From Folioceros fuciformis (Eukaryota > Anthocerotophyta > Anthocerotopsida > Anthocerotales), in NCBI GenBank assembly GCA_049999805.1, contig JBNGIO010006282.1, positions 1-64,000 of the forward strand: a stretch of DNA of 64,000 bases. Reading direction: 5' to 3'. Shown here in pieces: positions 48,951 to 61,400 of the stretch. Below the pieces are notes generated by a model, which saw nothing but the letters and a program-made list of their open reading frames with translations, was not told where the DNA came from and did not search any database. The position numbers and the translations under genes were made by a program. Each line of letters begins with the position of its first letter. Within the stretch, counting starts at the first letter, position 1.

Positions 48951-50745
48951 ATTGACTTTGAACAGGCTCTGTTGCTACCTACAGTAAAACACTAGTAAGG
49001 AAACATGATTCATGATTCGTCATTGCTAAATTGGAGTACACCGTTTCAACATACCTTCTCCTTGCCATACCCAACTCTCGATTTCCTTTCAATCTTCTTC
49101 CGCTTTAAGCTGGGATAGACGGCTGCCACCACAGCAGCATGGTGGCAAGATGCGCCTCGCCACCACAATCTGTGCATGCATTGTCGTCCACATCATCTTG
49201 TTCTCCAATCAATGGTTCATGCCTACCTACCTCACATATTGCTCCTTCGTCATCCATTGCCAGCTCTCCAGGACTTTCCAGTTTAGTAGTTGTTGCTGCA
49301 ACTCATACAACTTTCTTTTAATGAGCTGTTGCATCCTTAGTTGTAGCGTGCTATCCCGAGTTAGAGAAAATGCACATGCTAATACATATGTTTCCGATAG
49401 GATCAATTTAGCCAACTTCCAAGGATGGTGACTGTGGAGGCATTTTCCCCCCCCTCTTCTTGCTACATAGGAGGGACATATCTTCTCTAGCAAATATCTA
49501 CCCTCGAACGCATTCACATTTTTTTGTAATCCACCACTATATGAGAAGGCAGGGGTCAGCTGATGTACTATCAACCACTTTGACCTTGGCAAGCCAAAAC
49601 ATCCGATTCTACGCATCCCCTTCATAAGGGACAACAATCATATCACCCTCCTTATTTCCGCAACATTGCCTTCAAGCCTTGCTCCTTCCCTTGCCGCATT
49701 TCCAGTTGGCTGATAGGTTTCGACATACATATGCCTAGGCTCCCCAAATACTATATCTACTTCTTCTGGGATTGGATACACCTCCTCCTCCACAATAGGG
49801 GATGTCAATGCCTCTCTGTTATACCACACCCAAGGCGCTCTCAATTGTTGGTCTTCCCCACTTACAATTCGTTGGGCAATAAATTCTTGAGACAACCAAA
49901 ACAATCGTCACCACTCTTTATCTTTGGCGCTTCCATATTTTTCCATTGGTTCTTCTAGCATCTTCCGGATCTATGCCAAACTATGTACATGATTGGGATC
50001 ATGTTCCTTTCCATGAATCTACACACCAAGTAGTGGCGTGCCAACAATGGGCGTTGTGGGAATTCTCTGTAAAAATTCAGGGCCCTCTTGTGGCTCCCAC
50101 CGTCTTGATGTAGATAGATGCTTTCCATGGGGAACAGTAATCATCATGCCTCCACGTCTCTCCTCACGAGTTATTTTAAACTGATGTTGATAACTATGAT
50201 TATGCAAGTTGCAAACTCATGCATCATTTAGCTCTCGCTTTCTTGTTCCCTTTGGCCATACGCATGCTAGAAAGTCTACCACCTATGTCACCATCTATAC
50301 TTCTAGACTAGACGAGTAAGCCTGCATGATTAGCTTCCACATTGTCTCTAATGATAGGGCCTTCTTATGCTTTAGTGTCTTTGAAAACATGAGAACATTT
50401 GATCAACGGCATCTTGCGTGTGCCCAACAAGGAGAAAGCTAGTCTTCACTTTGTTGAAAGTCTTTTTCTCGACAAGAATACATAGGTATGCAAACAGAAG
50501 CATATTCTTGTTTTCTCGGGCGATGTTGTCCAATTGCAAATAAAAATTTGTGGGCAAGACTTTTGAATGCTTAGCGATAACGTCCTATATAATATGAATA
50601 GTTCAATTTGCATCGTTGCATATGTTCGGGAAATTAAGGAAAACCTTCGTCCGAATTCCAGTGTTGTAGACCCAGTAGCTAACAAGACAGACCTGGATGA
50701 GCCCATCTACAAAGTCCTTTGGCAGTCCAATGAAGTGCAGGAGTT

Positions 50746-50880
50746 CTATTTTGCTTTGATCCATTCCATGTATCGCCATTCTACTATTTTGCTTTGATCC
50801 ATTCCATGTATCGCCATTCTANNNNNNNNNNGCCATTCTACTATTTTGCTTTGATCCATTCCATGTATCGCCATTCTAAT
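50746..50880. repeat. 38-bp tandem repeat containing a 10-N gap
   Basis: Unit CTATTTTGCTTTGATCCATT then CCATGTATCGCCATTCTA, near-perfect. The N run (50822-50831) falls inside the array, so the copy number shown is probably too low or wrong. Confidence 0.85.
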
Positions 50881-51749
50881 ATATTGACTTGGTCGGCATT
50901 GACATTTTAAACGATGCTTCCCTAGTTTTGCTCTCTCCTGTTTAATCTGTTCTCCATGGGTACGAAGCTTTTCTTTGTAAGACTCTGAGAATAGACAAGT
51001 TGGAAGATAGTGAAAATGTGCAAGAAAATTACTCTCAAGAACAAAGTTGTCAATCCAAACACTCCCGGCACAGCTAGAGATAAGATAGCCTTCCTGACAC
51101 GCCCAATGTTGCATGGGTGCAAGCCGTAGTGCGGCTAGGGTGCGGCCCAGGGCACGCCACACAGGGCTGGCTCTAAGGAGTGCCACAAACCCTGTGACTC
51201 GCTTTGGGAAACCCAACCCTTTTGAGGCCTTCAGGTGTGTCGTGTGACATCCTTGAAAGGTTTGCATACTCTAGTGGCGCAGCATTCAGCGTTAAGGGCT
51301 TGCCATTCGCTTTGGCTCTCAACAAAGATACCGAGGTCTATGTAGATGGCATACCTTGTTGTATTGGTGTTCTTCATCAGTGACTTCAAAAATTCACTGT
51401 CAATGCACTTGGAGAAGCGGTTGCTCTTGGGTATTTTCATCTTCAAGAAGTACATTTTCTATAGAGCACAAAAGTGGGAATGCAATACCTTGGTGAGGCC
51501 CGCACTGTAGACTTCTTGCTTGTACTCTATAAATATTTCCCCCTTTGTGTAAGAGTCCGGAAGGTGATATAGAGATGCATTGCGCAACCTCTTTGAAGAG
51601 AGCTTGAAAAATGATCCATCCAAGAAATACACTCCAACACATGATCTTCTTTCGAACGTATCTCATGTTCAATTCCGTAGACCATGGAGCATTGAGAACA
51701 ACTCGTCTCTTTAACTCTTGGTACCTTCCTTTCAGGCAAGTGTTTCGAC

Positions 51750-52145
51750 CACAACAGAAGATAATGTCAAATCAAGGACTCTAAAAGGACCTTGTGGTCG
51801 TTCTTGTACCTCCTACCCAATCGGCCGATCAAGACCAACTAATGCTTCTACACTCATGACTTGAAATGTTGGACACTTGATAGATCAACGTTCAGAGTGA
51901 GTGCTTGAGTGCTCGATTAGTGAAGGCACTCACGAGTTTGAGTGCATAATCTACGTGGAATATATTGAGTGCATAATCTACGTGGAATATAGAGTATGGA
52001 TGGATGCATGGCCATAAGGCCACCACCAGCATGCATCCCCATATGCTGGTGCATCCCGTGGTAACGGGCAAGCGGAATGTGAGTGGCGGGGCCACCTAAG
52101 AAGACACGCGCGCATTAATAACCAGACGAGTTTTGGGAATCGGGT
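51750..52145. repeat. Dispersed ~400-bp repeat, copy 1
   Basis: Matches 56393-56822 in the same orientation, starting at ACAACAGAAGATAATGTCAA and ending near GACGAGTTTTGGGAATCGGG. Shared phrases include GCTTCTACAC, GACTTGAAATGTT, CTTGATAGATC and CATCCCCATATGC. The two copies differ by substitutions and by small insertions: copy 1 repeats TTGAGTGCATAATCTACGTG, whereas copy 2 carries extra bases in the middle. Might be a solo LTR or a non-autonomous element; no terminal structure was proven. Confidence 0.7.
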
Positions 52146-52201
52146 ACCTAATCAGTGAATATTTCAAAAATTTGTGAGACATGTCCTCACATCCCCGATC
52201 A

Positions 52202-54803
52202 CTACGAAGCACTATGGGACATCCGACTTTCTCTCGTTGTTTTCGAAGGTGCCTCCTGTGAGGAGACACGCCTTCCTTCGAGATCGACCAATAGCCCCCG
52301 TGATTCCTGACTGCTACTAGTGGCTGAATTGGAAGAACCACCGGTAGAGTTCCATGTAAACCAATCTTTGGAAGAGTCGTTCAGCTGCTGCACCAGCTGC
52401 TGCACGCTGACTGCACGTCCGGATCCTACTGCCAGGTAATCGACTACCTGCCGCATGGATGGCCTGTCACCAGGCTTCGTGGCCGTGCACAGCAGGCCCA
52501 GCCTGAGCAGTAACACCACCTGCTCCTTGTTGAAAACACCTCCCAGAGCGGGGTCGGCTGCATCCTCCAACAGTTGCGACCCGGAAGCTGCCATGTCCTG
52601 GTGGAGTGACCTAATCCAGTTCAGTAAAAAGTGGTAATTGGGCGGCAGGTTCAAATCCATCGGCCGCCTGCCGGTCACCACCTCCAGCAGCACAATCCCA
52701 AAGCTGTACACGTCCGCCTGGACACTCATCTTGCCGGTGCCGACGTACTCTGGTGCCCAATAGTCCCGTGTTCCTGCACCACAGATGGGCGTGAAGCAAG
52801 ATTTCAGACATTTCACTACACTGAAACCACTCCTTGTTCATACATCTTTCCAAGGCGTCATTCACGTGCCCGAAGCTGAAAGAGATGATGATGGAAACCC
52901 TAGGTTACATACCTGCAACACGGCTGACTGTTTGTGCAGATCGGCCCCTGTCCACCAAGCGTGCAAGCCCAAAATCCCCCAACCGCGCATTCCAGTCCGC
53001 ATCCAGCAGCACGTTGCTGGACTTGATGTCCCTGTGCACCACAGCCTTCCTCACCACCCCTCCTTCCTGCCAATCCTCGTGCAGATATTGCAGGGCAGAT
53101 GCCACGCCTTGCAACACATGGTAGCGCGTATCCCAGTTCATCGTAGGCCTAGGGGTTGTCTTCGTTCTCCGGGGAGGATGCGGAGCAGCAGCAGGATCAC
53201 ACGCTTCCGTGTCATCATCGGAGGAGGAGTACTTCTCGCCGGGGGGTAACACGTAATGGTCCAGGCTGCCGTTGGGCATGCACTCGTACACCAGCAGCAG
53301 CTCCCCATTGGCCTCGTCCTGGCACCATCCTAGCAGGGGAACCAGATTCTTGTGCCGCAGCCTCGAGATGATCTTCACCTCGGCTTGGAACTCCTTGGCC
53401 CCCTGCTTGGATCCCTTGGAAATGCGCTTCACAGCCACACTGGTGCCGTCCCTCAGCTGGCCTCTAAACACCTTCCCGAACCCTCCCTCACCCAGCAGGT
53501 TTGTTGCCAGAAAATCGTTCGTGGCCGTGCGCAGCTCTTGAGAGGAGAAGGCCCGAGGACCACCATCAACGCTCTGCACCATCTCCAGGATGGGAGTATT
53601 GCCATGTTTCGTACCTTTTGAGCGCCAGCTGCATTGCCCCCGCCACCAACACATACACAGTGCACCACACACCACGACCACGCCTGCCAGGGAAGCTGCT
53701 GTTACAGCAGCTAAGGTGGCAGTGATCGACGAGCCATGCCCAGCATCCGGAACAGGAGGTGGGGCAGGGGCAGGGGCAGGAGCAGGAGCTAGAGCAGCGG
53801 GCAGAGTAGCAGCAGGGGCAGGAGCTGGAGCAGCGGGAGGAGTAGCAGCAGGGGCAGGAGCTGGAGCAGCGAGAGGAGTAGCAGCAGGAGGCAAGGCAGT
53901 CAGTGCGCTGCTTGCTCCTGTTTCGAACTGCCAGTAGCGAACCTCAGTCATTATCACGTCAAAGCCAGTGCCCGCAGAGAAACCCAAGTAGGATACCTCC
54001 GCCACCTTAGATGTGACATTGATGGGAGAGACGAACATGGTTGTGGCATTCTGCCTGAGGGTCGTCGCCGCAGCACCAAATTCCTGCCTGCTGGCCACGG
54101 CCGGCGCCTGCACCATGCTCACCTCCAGAACCTGAGACGTAGCATTGTACTCCACCCAAACTCCAAACCAGTTCGCCAAGAAATCCACCGGCAAAGCCTC
54201 TGTCAGTGTGCGATTCTGGATCGTCGAGAGGCTGCCGGCGAGCAGGCCCACGTATGGCGTGGGAGGGTCCCCAACATTTCTGAAAGTGTCGAAAGCGATG
54301 GCCACAAAATGGCTGTCGCTGGAACTGTTGAGCAAACCGAAGTTTCCCGCAATGGATCCCACGGGCGTGCTGGTGTCGGGTGCGATGAGGAAGGTCATGC
54401 CGTCGGCCGGGAGCGTGCTCGGCGAGCCGGTCGGGTGGGACACCCTTAGCACGAAGAAGGTCCAGAAGCTGGCGCCCCATAGCTGCACCGGCGCGTCCCG
54501 CATGTACCTCGCTGACATCCACTGGTCGCTGGTGCTCTTCTCGAAGGGGATCAATTGCAACGAGGAGTCTATGATCCCACAGCCCGGGTTAGTGGCGCAT
54601 GATCCATTGCTGTGGTCCATGTCGCAGTAGGAAGTGCAGCTGAACCCAGTGTCGCCCGGGAGAAAGGTGAAGCTCACGTTCTGCTGGCACCATGCGCCTG
54701 GTGCTGCTGCTGTCCAGACAAGGGTTGCAGCAGCCCAGAACCCCAGCACCCGACATGATCGGCCGTGTCTTGACTTTTCGCTCCATTCGACACACAAATC
54801 CAT
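52202..54803 (-). CDS. L-type lectin receptor kinase
   Basis: Plasma-membrane receptor kinase, 820 aa, exons 54803-52913 and 52773-52202 with a GT-AG intron inside the activation region (VAG joins TRDYWAPEY). Signal sequence at residues about 18-40; legume-lectin-type domain to about residue 300 (SFWTFFVLRV, DGMTFLIAPD, HFVAIAFDTF, NWFGVWVEYN). A low-complexity Ala/Pro stalk of APAPAA units follows, then a membrane helix (ATLAAVTAASLAGVVVVCGA). The kinase domain looks active: GEGGFGKVFRG, VAVKRI, HRDIKSSNVLL, DFGLARL, APEY. An unusual insert of about 35 residues rich in Ser, Asp, Pro and Arg (SSSDDDTEACD...) lies between KINASE subdomains V and VI. The C-terminal tail is Ser/Gln-rich. Ligand unknown. 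Confidence 0.92.
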
Positions 54804-56392
54804 CTACAGGTTTCTAGAGACACCCACGGTGTCGCACATACGCGAATTTGGAGGGAGATCGAGGCAGAAGCAGAAGCAGGTTTCTCGAGGCCCAGGCAGC
54901 CCATTGCGGTCTACACTGCATACTCGAAGACTCCACTTTCTGGCCTTCACTGGGTTCTGCCGAGACGAAACTCGGGACAGATTCGGTCCTCTCAAGTCAA
55001 TGAGGAACTGGAAGACGGCGTTCGCCCATTGCGGTCTACACTGCATACTCGAAGACTCCACTTTCTGGTCTTCACTGGGTTCTGCCGAAACGAAACTCGG
55101 GACAGGTTCGGTCCTCTCAAGTCAATGAGGAACTGGAAGACGGCGTTCCAAACACTTCTTTATCCAGCGAACTTGTCGCCTCGTTTGACACTAGTGGTAC
55201 AGTACTTCCCTTGGAAAGAAGGCAAGCAATGCCAAATAGAATCTCGCGCCATGTTCAAATAGTGCCATATTCAAGTGATTCTTTGACGCCGCACTCATAC
55301 CGAAACCCTACCTACCGAAACCAAATCCATTGTTTAGCCCAGATATCCAAGATCACACGCAGTGTCCAGGTCTGACAAGGTAAAATGCTCACCCGGTTCT
55401 CAGTGCGTACAGTTGCCTGGACGAGGACTCGCCATCTCTTGAAAACAGAAGCTATCCGTTCCTGCCATCAACCTGAGGAATGTAGTCTGGACAAGGGTTT
55501 CGGGCCTGCTACATCCTTCGAGTGGCCTCCGAAATCGGAACGGCGAAGTAAGTATGTAACAAGTGTTGTTGGACACAAGAAGTAGACGGTCTCGACGTCC
55601 TGGAGAACCATCCCTGCTGGCCCCTATGCTGCCGGACCCCTTTGTCTGTGGCCCTGTCTGTACTTCAGCTCAGACAGTGGCCATGCAAATTTCCTGTCCA
55701 CGTTGAACTCCTTGCCGGCCAGCCAGCTGTCGCGCAGCGCCACTGCGCCCGCAGCCGTGGTTTTGATCAGATTTCGCAGCTCGTACACGACTCCGGTACG
55801 CAACAGGGGCGATCGAGGAAGGCGGGACGGGGCCCGGGCCCTGACCCAGGCCCGCTCCAGTTCTGTCCCGGCACTCGAATTCCGAGTGCCGCCACTCCCT
55901 ATTTCACGATGAGCTGGTCCGACGGTCCGGTCATCTCCGGAGCCGGAGCCAGAGCCAGAGACGTACTGTGCACACGAAAGCAAAATCCAAAAAACTGCGT
56001 TACGCTCATGAATTGTCCTTAGGGCTACTAATCTTAAATGGCCTTCACTTTATTGGAATCCATGCTATTTCACTCAATGCTTGAGAGAGAGAGAGAGTTG
56101 GTGAGAGCGTAGGTGTACGTTAGCCTACCTTCAAATGCAGGTCTCAAGGGGATGCTGCCCTAATCGATGCCCCATGCGGCCCCAGGCCCCCAGGCGGCAG
56201 GAGCATTAGGTGAGAGATACACCATTTTCCTTGCCTATTTGTCAATCTCTTTCTAGAACGAGGTAGGAAATGAGTGGTCCATACTATCTCGGGGGAGCAA
56301 GTCCTCCACTCTATCCAAGGAATGATTGGCGACATTAGACAACAATGGAGTATATTTTCTTTCAGGCAACACTTGTCTGTCGATAACAACAG
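54804..56392. other. Upstream region of the lectin kinase and unassigned DNA
   Basis: Contains the 125-bp tandem duplication (separate entry) within 350 bp of the lectin-kinase start, so in its 5' UTR or promoter. From 55600 to 56000 the sequence is GC-richer and a minus-strand frame of 119 codons (55983-55624) exists without recognisable similarity. A GA microsatellite lies near 56085-56096. Nothing else seen. Confidence 0.45.
54900..55149. repeat. 125-bp tandem duplication upstream of the lectin kinase
   Basis: Two adjacent 125-bp copies beginning CCATTGCGGTCTACACTGCA (54901 and 55026), differing at about four positions. Very recent by appearance. Confidence 0.93.
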
Positions 56393-56822
56393 AAGATAAT
56401 GTCAAATCAAGGACGCTAAAAAGGACCTTGCAGTCAGTCGTTCTTGCAGTCACCCAATCGGCCTATCAAGACCGACTAATGCTTCTACACCGATGACTTG
56501 AAATGTTCCACACTTGATAGATCGACGTTCAGAGTAAGTGCCCGATTGGTGAAGGCACTCGCGAGTTTGAGTGCATGATGTACGTGGAATATAGAGCCTA
56601 ATAGTGTTCATGGCGTCGTGATCCATCCGTAAACAAATTATGTCGTCCGTAGAGTTAATCTCATACGATGCTTGGATGGATGCATGGCCATAAGGACACC
56701 ACTAGCATGCATCCCCATATGCCGGTGCATCCCGTGGTAACGAGCAACCGGAATATGAGTGGCACGGCCACGTATGAAGACACACACGCATTAATAACCT
56801 GACGAGTTTTAGGAATCGGGAA
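56393..56822. repeat. Dispersed ~400-bp repeat, copy 2
   Basis: Second, same-orientation copy of the repeat at 51750-52145. Together the two copies bracket the lectin kinase gene. Ends near GACGAGTTTTAGGAATCGGG, after which similarity stops. Confidence 0.7.
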
Positions 56823-58136
56823 GAAGTAGGGATAGTTCTCGACCATTTGCATTCGCATTTGCTTGCTGAACCGTGGTGTAGCTAACCCACGAGCGGGTAC
56901 AGACAGGCTTGTGCTTGCCCATGTGCCTCCCGATTGCGATGTCACGGCTAAACTTCCTCATTGGCTACTTTGCAGAGTCATGATATCTGTGGTAGACATC
57001 ATGACAAGAGGTCAAGCTCGGAGGCCATCTGTCTCCTCATGGACCACTCTGTTTCCAGCCATCCAGGGGAAGTTCAACCTCCTCTACCATACTCTGCTTT
57101 TGCAAGCGCTTGCCTGTTCAGCATGATTGATCCACCACTAACCCGATCCTGACTGACATGGGTCCCTCGATCACAAGTACTCTTTGGTCACCAGACATGA
57201 GTCTCGAGACGAGACTCATGTCTCAGTTATTCTTTGGTCACCAGACATGAGTCTCGAGATGAGACTCATGTCTCAGTTACTCTATGGTCATCAGACATGA
57301 GTCTCGTCTTCATCAGGCTTGAGAAGTACTTTGAGGTAAGAATTATCCGTAGACTGTGTTGAACAAGGCCTCTCTTCGGAACTTGCAAGATAGCGACTCT
57401 CATTAGGCAGGGCTTTCAGTTTGGACAATCTTGAAAGTAGGTGTAACCCGATTCTTCGTCGAGCTGCGGCCAGCTGCTGACAAATCATCCTAGCTTGTAC
57501 CCACTGTTGCAGCGCCATGCCACTCCACCTCACCAGTAATGTGAATGTTGGACCATCTCTTTTTAGTGGTCTTGTCCACACACACGTCTGGCACCTCACA
57601 TGGTATGCTTTGCCCCTAGCAACCCTAGACATCGTGTGAAGGTATACTGAAAGAGCTGGTGTTCGTTTCTGCTTGCTCAGGCTGCTTGCAACATTGTACA
57701 ATGTGTCTAGGTGCTACCTTGACACACTGATAGAGCCATGCAACACTGTAGATCTTGTCTGTCTAAACCTTCTTTGCACAGCTATGCGCGGCGTTAGGGA
57801 CTGCGCGCAGAAGAGCAGACACAATAGGGCGTTGAATCCCAGGGTTACGCCACACCAACCTGCATCCCTCTCTGGTTTGCTGAAATTTAGTGGTGACCAA
57901 CTCATTGGGACTCTTGAAGACTTCAAAGGTTGAGACACTCAGATTCCGTTCTCCTTTGCTGAACTTACCCTGGAAATACTCGCTTACATCACACCAAAAG
58001 ACTTGCACTTCAAAACCAACCTCCACATCCACTCAGCAGCTAGCGTTCTCCCTAACTAGTGCCTAGCAACAAACAGCTCGTTGTACAAAGGTTCCATATA
58101 CAACTCCTGGCCCTAGAACAAATCATAATGGTTTGC
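56823..58136. other. Intergenic region with a hairpin minisatellite
   Basis: Holds the 50-bp hairpin array (separate entry). A minus-strand frame of 136 codons (57701-57291) has no recognisable domain and runs into the array. No supported gene. Confidence 0.45.
57181..57308. repeat. 50-bp tandem repeat, each unit a long perfect hairpin
   Basis: Units start at 57181, 57231 and 57281. The first contains AGACATGAGTCTCG, AGA, then CGAGACTCATGTCT: 14-bp complementary arms with a 3-nt loop. The second unit has one mismatch in the arms; the third keeps only one arm. Confidence 0.9.
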
Positions 58137-58462
58137 TCGTCCTTCAAGTGGGACACCTATCTAAGGTACCACGAGCAACTCGCAGGACAAAGACAATCTA
58201 CAGAAGGCAGTCATTCCAAAAGTAAGGCATCCAGTGTGGTACAATGGTTTTGCTTCTGGCGGGGAGGAAGGGGGCAAATCCCCGTGAAGAAGAAGAACAT
58301 CTACAACAGGGTCTTCGAAGCAATTTCATGTAGATTTTGTAGCCTTGGTCACTCGCAGCACTCGGTCAACAGCATCTCGGAAACCAAAATAGGAGTGACC
58401 AGTGAGTTATGCAAAATGCTTTGATTCTTAGGAGGCATGATCCGCCAACATCCCAAGTTGAG
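58137..58462 (+). pseudogene. Truncated copy of the DHHC-PAT last exon and 3' UTR
   Basis: Near-identical (estimated around 85-90 percent by eye) to 46835-47146: [35 protein letters not shown] and PVKK are kept. After that small insertions and substitutions remove the parental frame end. Similarity starts at or within a few bases of the first base of parental exon 10 and extends about 70 bp past the parental stop, to AACATCCCAAGTTGAGGA. There it is cut by the LTR of copia element A. The DHHC core is absent, so it cannot be an active enzyme. An ATG lies 10 bp upstream in frame. Confidence 0.85.
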
Positions 58463-61400
58463 GAAATAATTATTTCCCCTAAAGCGGGGCAAGATGCTAG
58501 ATTGAGCTATGATAATTGAATTGCTTAAGCGAGAATGCTGTACATACAGTGTCTGAGATGCGGTTGTAACCGCACTACTATCGAGTGCTATCGTAACCAA
58601 CAGAACTGCTCTTCAGCAACTAAAACATTTATCTAGCTATGCACAAAACATGCCCTAATAATTCTTGGGTACTAAAGCCCAATCCATGGCGCCAGAGTTT
58701 CTACTCCAACACTCCCCCTCGCTGCGGATTCCAGATTGCTGTGATGGCGTCAATCTCCCAATCCGTGGCACCAGAGTTTCTACTCCAACACTCCCCCTCG
58801 CTGCGGATTCCAGCTTGCTATGATTGCGTCAATCTCCCACACGTGTCTCAACCTCATCCTCGATCTTCCAGGTGCAGAGGTGGAAGGTCGAAGTAGGATG
58901 CTGGTAGTGGTGGAGCAGAGTCGTGCTGACAGAGCTAAGGAGCTCCCCCTTTTTGTGCACCCCAGGAGCTGCGAAGGGGATGCTCAGATAAGATTCTCTG
59001 CTCACCAGTCCGATACCTTCAGTATGCTTGTCATGAAGTGGCTTGGGTAGGCCCTTCGTTAGCAAATTGGCGGTGTTGTCATTCGTGTTGATGTAGCTTA
59101 AGGCGACTTGCTTGTTGGCCATCACTTGCTGAATGAAGTGGTGCTGGATCTCCATGTGCTTGGTCCTTGCGTGCAGCATAGGGTTGAATGTCATGGCTAT
59201 GGCCGATAGATTGACGCCGAATAGTTGTGTGGGCTGATCCTATGTGTCCTGTCCTCGCCTATATCATGCAAGAATTGCCTCACCCACAGAATCTCCTTGG
59301 CTGCCAACGTTGTTGCCACATACTCCGCTTCCGTTGATGAGGTACAGATTGTTTGCATCTTCTTGCATGCCCATGACATTGTACAGCCATTGATGGTTGT
59401 GCAATAGGGTGCTGTACATCTTCTCACATCTGGATCTCCCGCCCAATCTGAGTTTGAGAAGGAGATTAGAGTGAGCTTGGTAGAGCGGTCACCTGTGTAG
59501 ATGAGTCCAAGGGACTTGATCTTCTTTAGGTAGCGAAGGATGCGCTTGACGTAGGTCCAGTGAGCCTTCCCGGGGTTCGACAAATATCTGGATACCACGT
59601 TCACAGCTTGTGCAACGTTGAGTCTTGTCCAGATTGAGAGGTAAAGTAGGCTGCCTACGGCCTCGTTGTACAAGATGGCTGACATCTCCATTGATTCTTC
59701 AGGTGTACTAGGGAAGTCTACTGCAGATACCTTCTCTCCTTATGCCACTGGAGTTGATACGGGCTTCGCGTCCTTCATGTTGAATCTCTCCAGCAATTGA
59801 TTTACATAATGTTCTTGATGGATGAAGAAAGAGTGGTTCTCCTTGTTGTGTTCGAACTGTACCCCTAGTGCATACCGTAGGGGTCCCGTGTCTACAACGT
59901 CATACTCCTTTGACATGAGGTCTTTTACATACTGGATAATCTTGGGATTGTCTTAATAAACGAAGTTCTCGACAATGTACAGTGTGACTTTGTCACACTT
60001 TGACAAGTTTGCAAACTTGTCCTTTGTTCTCAGAATGTAGACGTTGGTGTCGGAGATGAGGGAAATGAAATCGCATTTCTTCATGTATGTGTCCATAGTT
60101 TCGTTCCATACTTGTGCAGATTGCTTAAGTCCATAAATGGACTTGAGTAGTTTGCACACTTTTCTGCTATCCTTGATGAAGCCTAGTGGTTGAAGCATAT
60201 AGATATCTTCGTGTAGTGTGCTATACAACAATGTTGTTTTTACATCTACCTGGTGGATGTGCAGGTGATGATGGGCTGCGAAGGCTAGCAGTATCTTCAT
60301 TGAGGTTGTCTTTGCCACAGGGCTGAACAGTCTGTTCTCCTCATAATCAAAGCCTTGTACCTAGGTGAAGCCACGAGCTACCAGCCTGGACTTGTACCTC
60401 GAAACAGTCCCATCAAGGTTGAGTTTTCTTCTCAAGGTCCATTTACAAGAGATTGGTTTGCGTCCAGCAAGTAGGTCGGTGAGGTTCCAAGTATTATTGG
60501 CAATTAAGGAGTCGTATTCAGACTAGACAGATGCCTTCCATTGGGGCATACTAAGGTCTTCTTCTATGCTTGCAGGTACATCTTGCATTTCAATTGCTAA
60601 AAGAGCTTGATGTAGAGCAAGCTGGACTAGGTCTGCGTTGTTGGGCTGGGCTTGAGCATGAACTGGTGCTTCTACAGGTGGAACGGTTGCTTGACGAGAA
60701 AAAGAATCTCTAGGGACGGAGGGTGAATTTTTCCATATATGGCTTGGTGATCTATTGCGTGTGGAACGCCTTAGAGGAGGGGGTTAAGGTTCTGGCATGG
60801 GTACCTGGACTACTGGGACATGGTTCATGTCCAAGTCTTGGTTATCTATCACATGATGGTATGGCTAATCTAGAACTGCTGGTGCAGGTAGTTGTGGAGG
60901 AGGTAGTACCTGGGGCTGTACCTGAGCAACTAGAACATGTGGTGGTGCTTGGGCTACTAGAGTAGGGTACACAAGCTACTGGTTCTCCTCTTGGACTTGG
61001 TCGTTGTCGTAGAGTGTGGCCCCGAGCAAGAGGGGAATCCATGTGGAGACATGCTAGGAGCAGGGAGGGGGGATGATAGAGAGGCTACATAGGAGTTGAG
61101 CAGCAGGGATTCATGGAAGTGGACACTTCTGGAGAGTAGTACCTCACAGGTGGAAAGGTCAAAAAGGTGATATGCCTTGGCCTGATCTGAATATCCGACG
61201 AAGAGGAGTTTTCTACCCTTGTCGTCCCATTTACGTCTGCTTATGTCAGGGATGTGAGCAAATGCTTGACTGCCGAAGATTTTGATATGGGAGATCCGGG
61301 GCTTGTGCCCTGTCTAGCGCTCAAAGGGTGTGATGTTGGGCAGCTCTTTTGTGGGTAATCTATTCTTCAAATAGTTGAATGTTGCTACAGCCTCGGCCTA

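Larger units (their letters stand above)
47078..52201. other. 5-kb AT-rich repeat-laden region, no intact gene
   Basis: 47078-47150 is the likely 3' UTR of the DHHC gene. 47580-47920 is AT-rich, with a direct repeat around ATTGCTCTTGTA and GAGCCTTTCATG. 48230-48440 repeats short phrases such as GGGCCCAAGATGCCATAAA and ATTGGGACACCATG. Three tandem arrays are listed separately. Minus-strand open frames at 48689-48910, 49227-49637 and 49638-49904 have some coding flavour, and the first contains an Arg/Ser/Lys-rich tract like a retroelement linker, but none has a recognisable domain. Most likely remnants of unidentified transposons. Confidence 0.5.

Noticed and set aside
55624-55983. Minus-strand 119-codon frame in GC-rich DNA
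   Set aside because: No domain, Gly/Ser/Arg-rich low complexity and no splice or context support.
51750-56822. A single LTR retrotransposon carrying the lectin kinase
   Set aside because: No polypurine tract, primer-binding site or TG...CA ends were found at the repeat borders, so only the flanking-repeat observation is kept.
57291-57701. Minus-strand 136-codon frame
   Set aside because: No recognisable similarity, and its end runs into the hairpin minisatellite.
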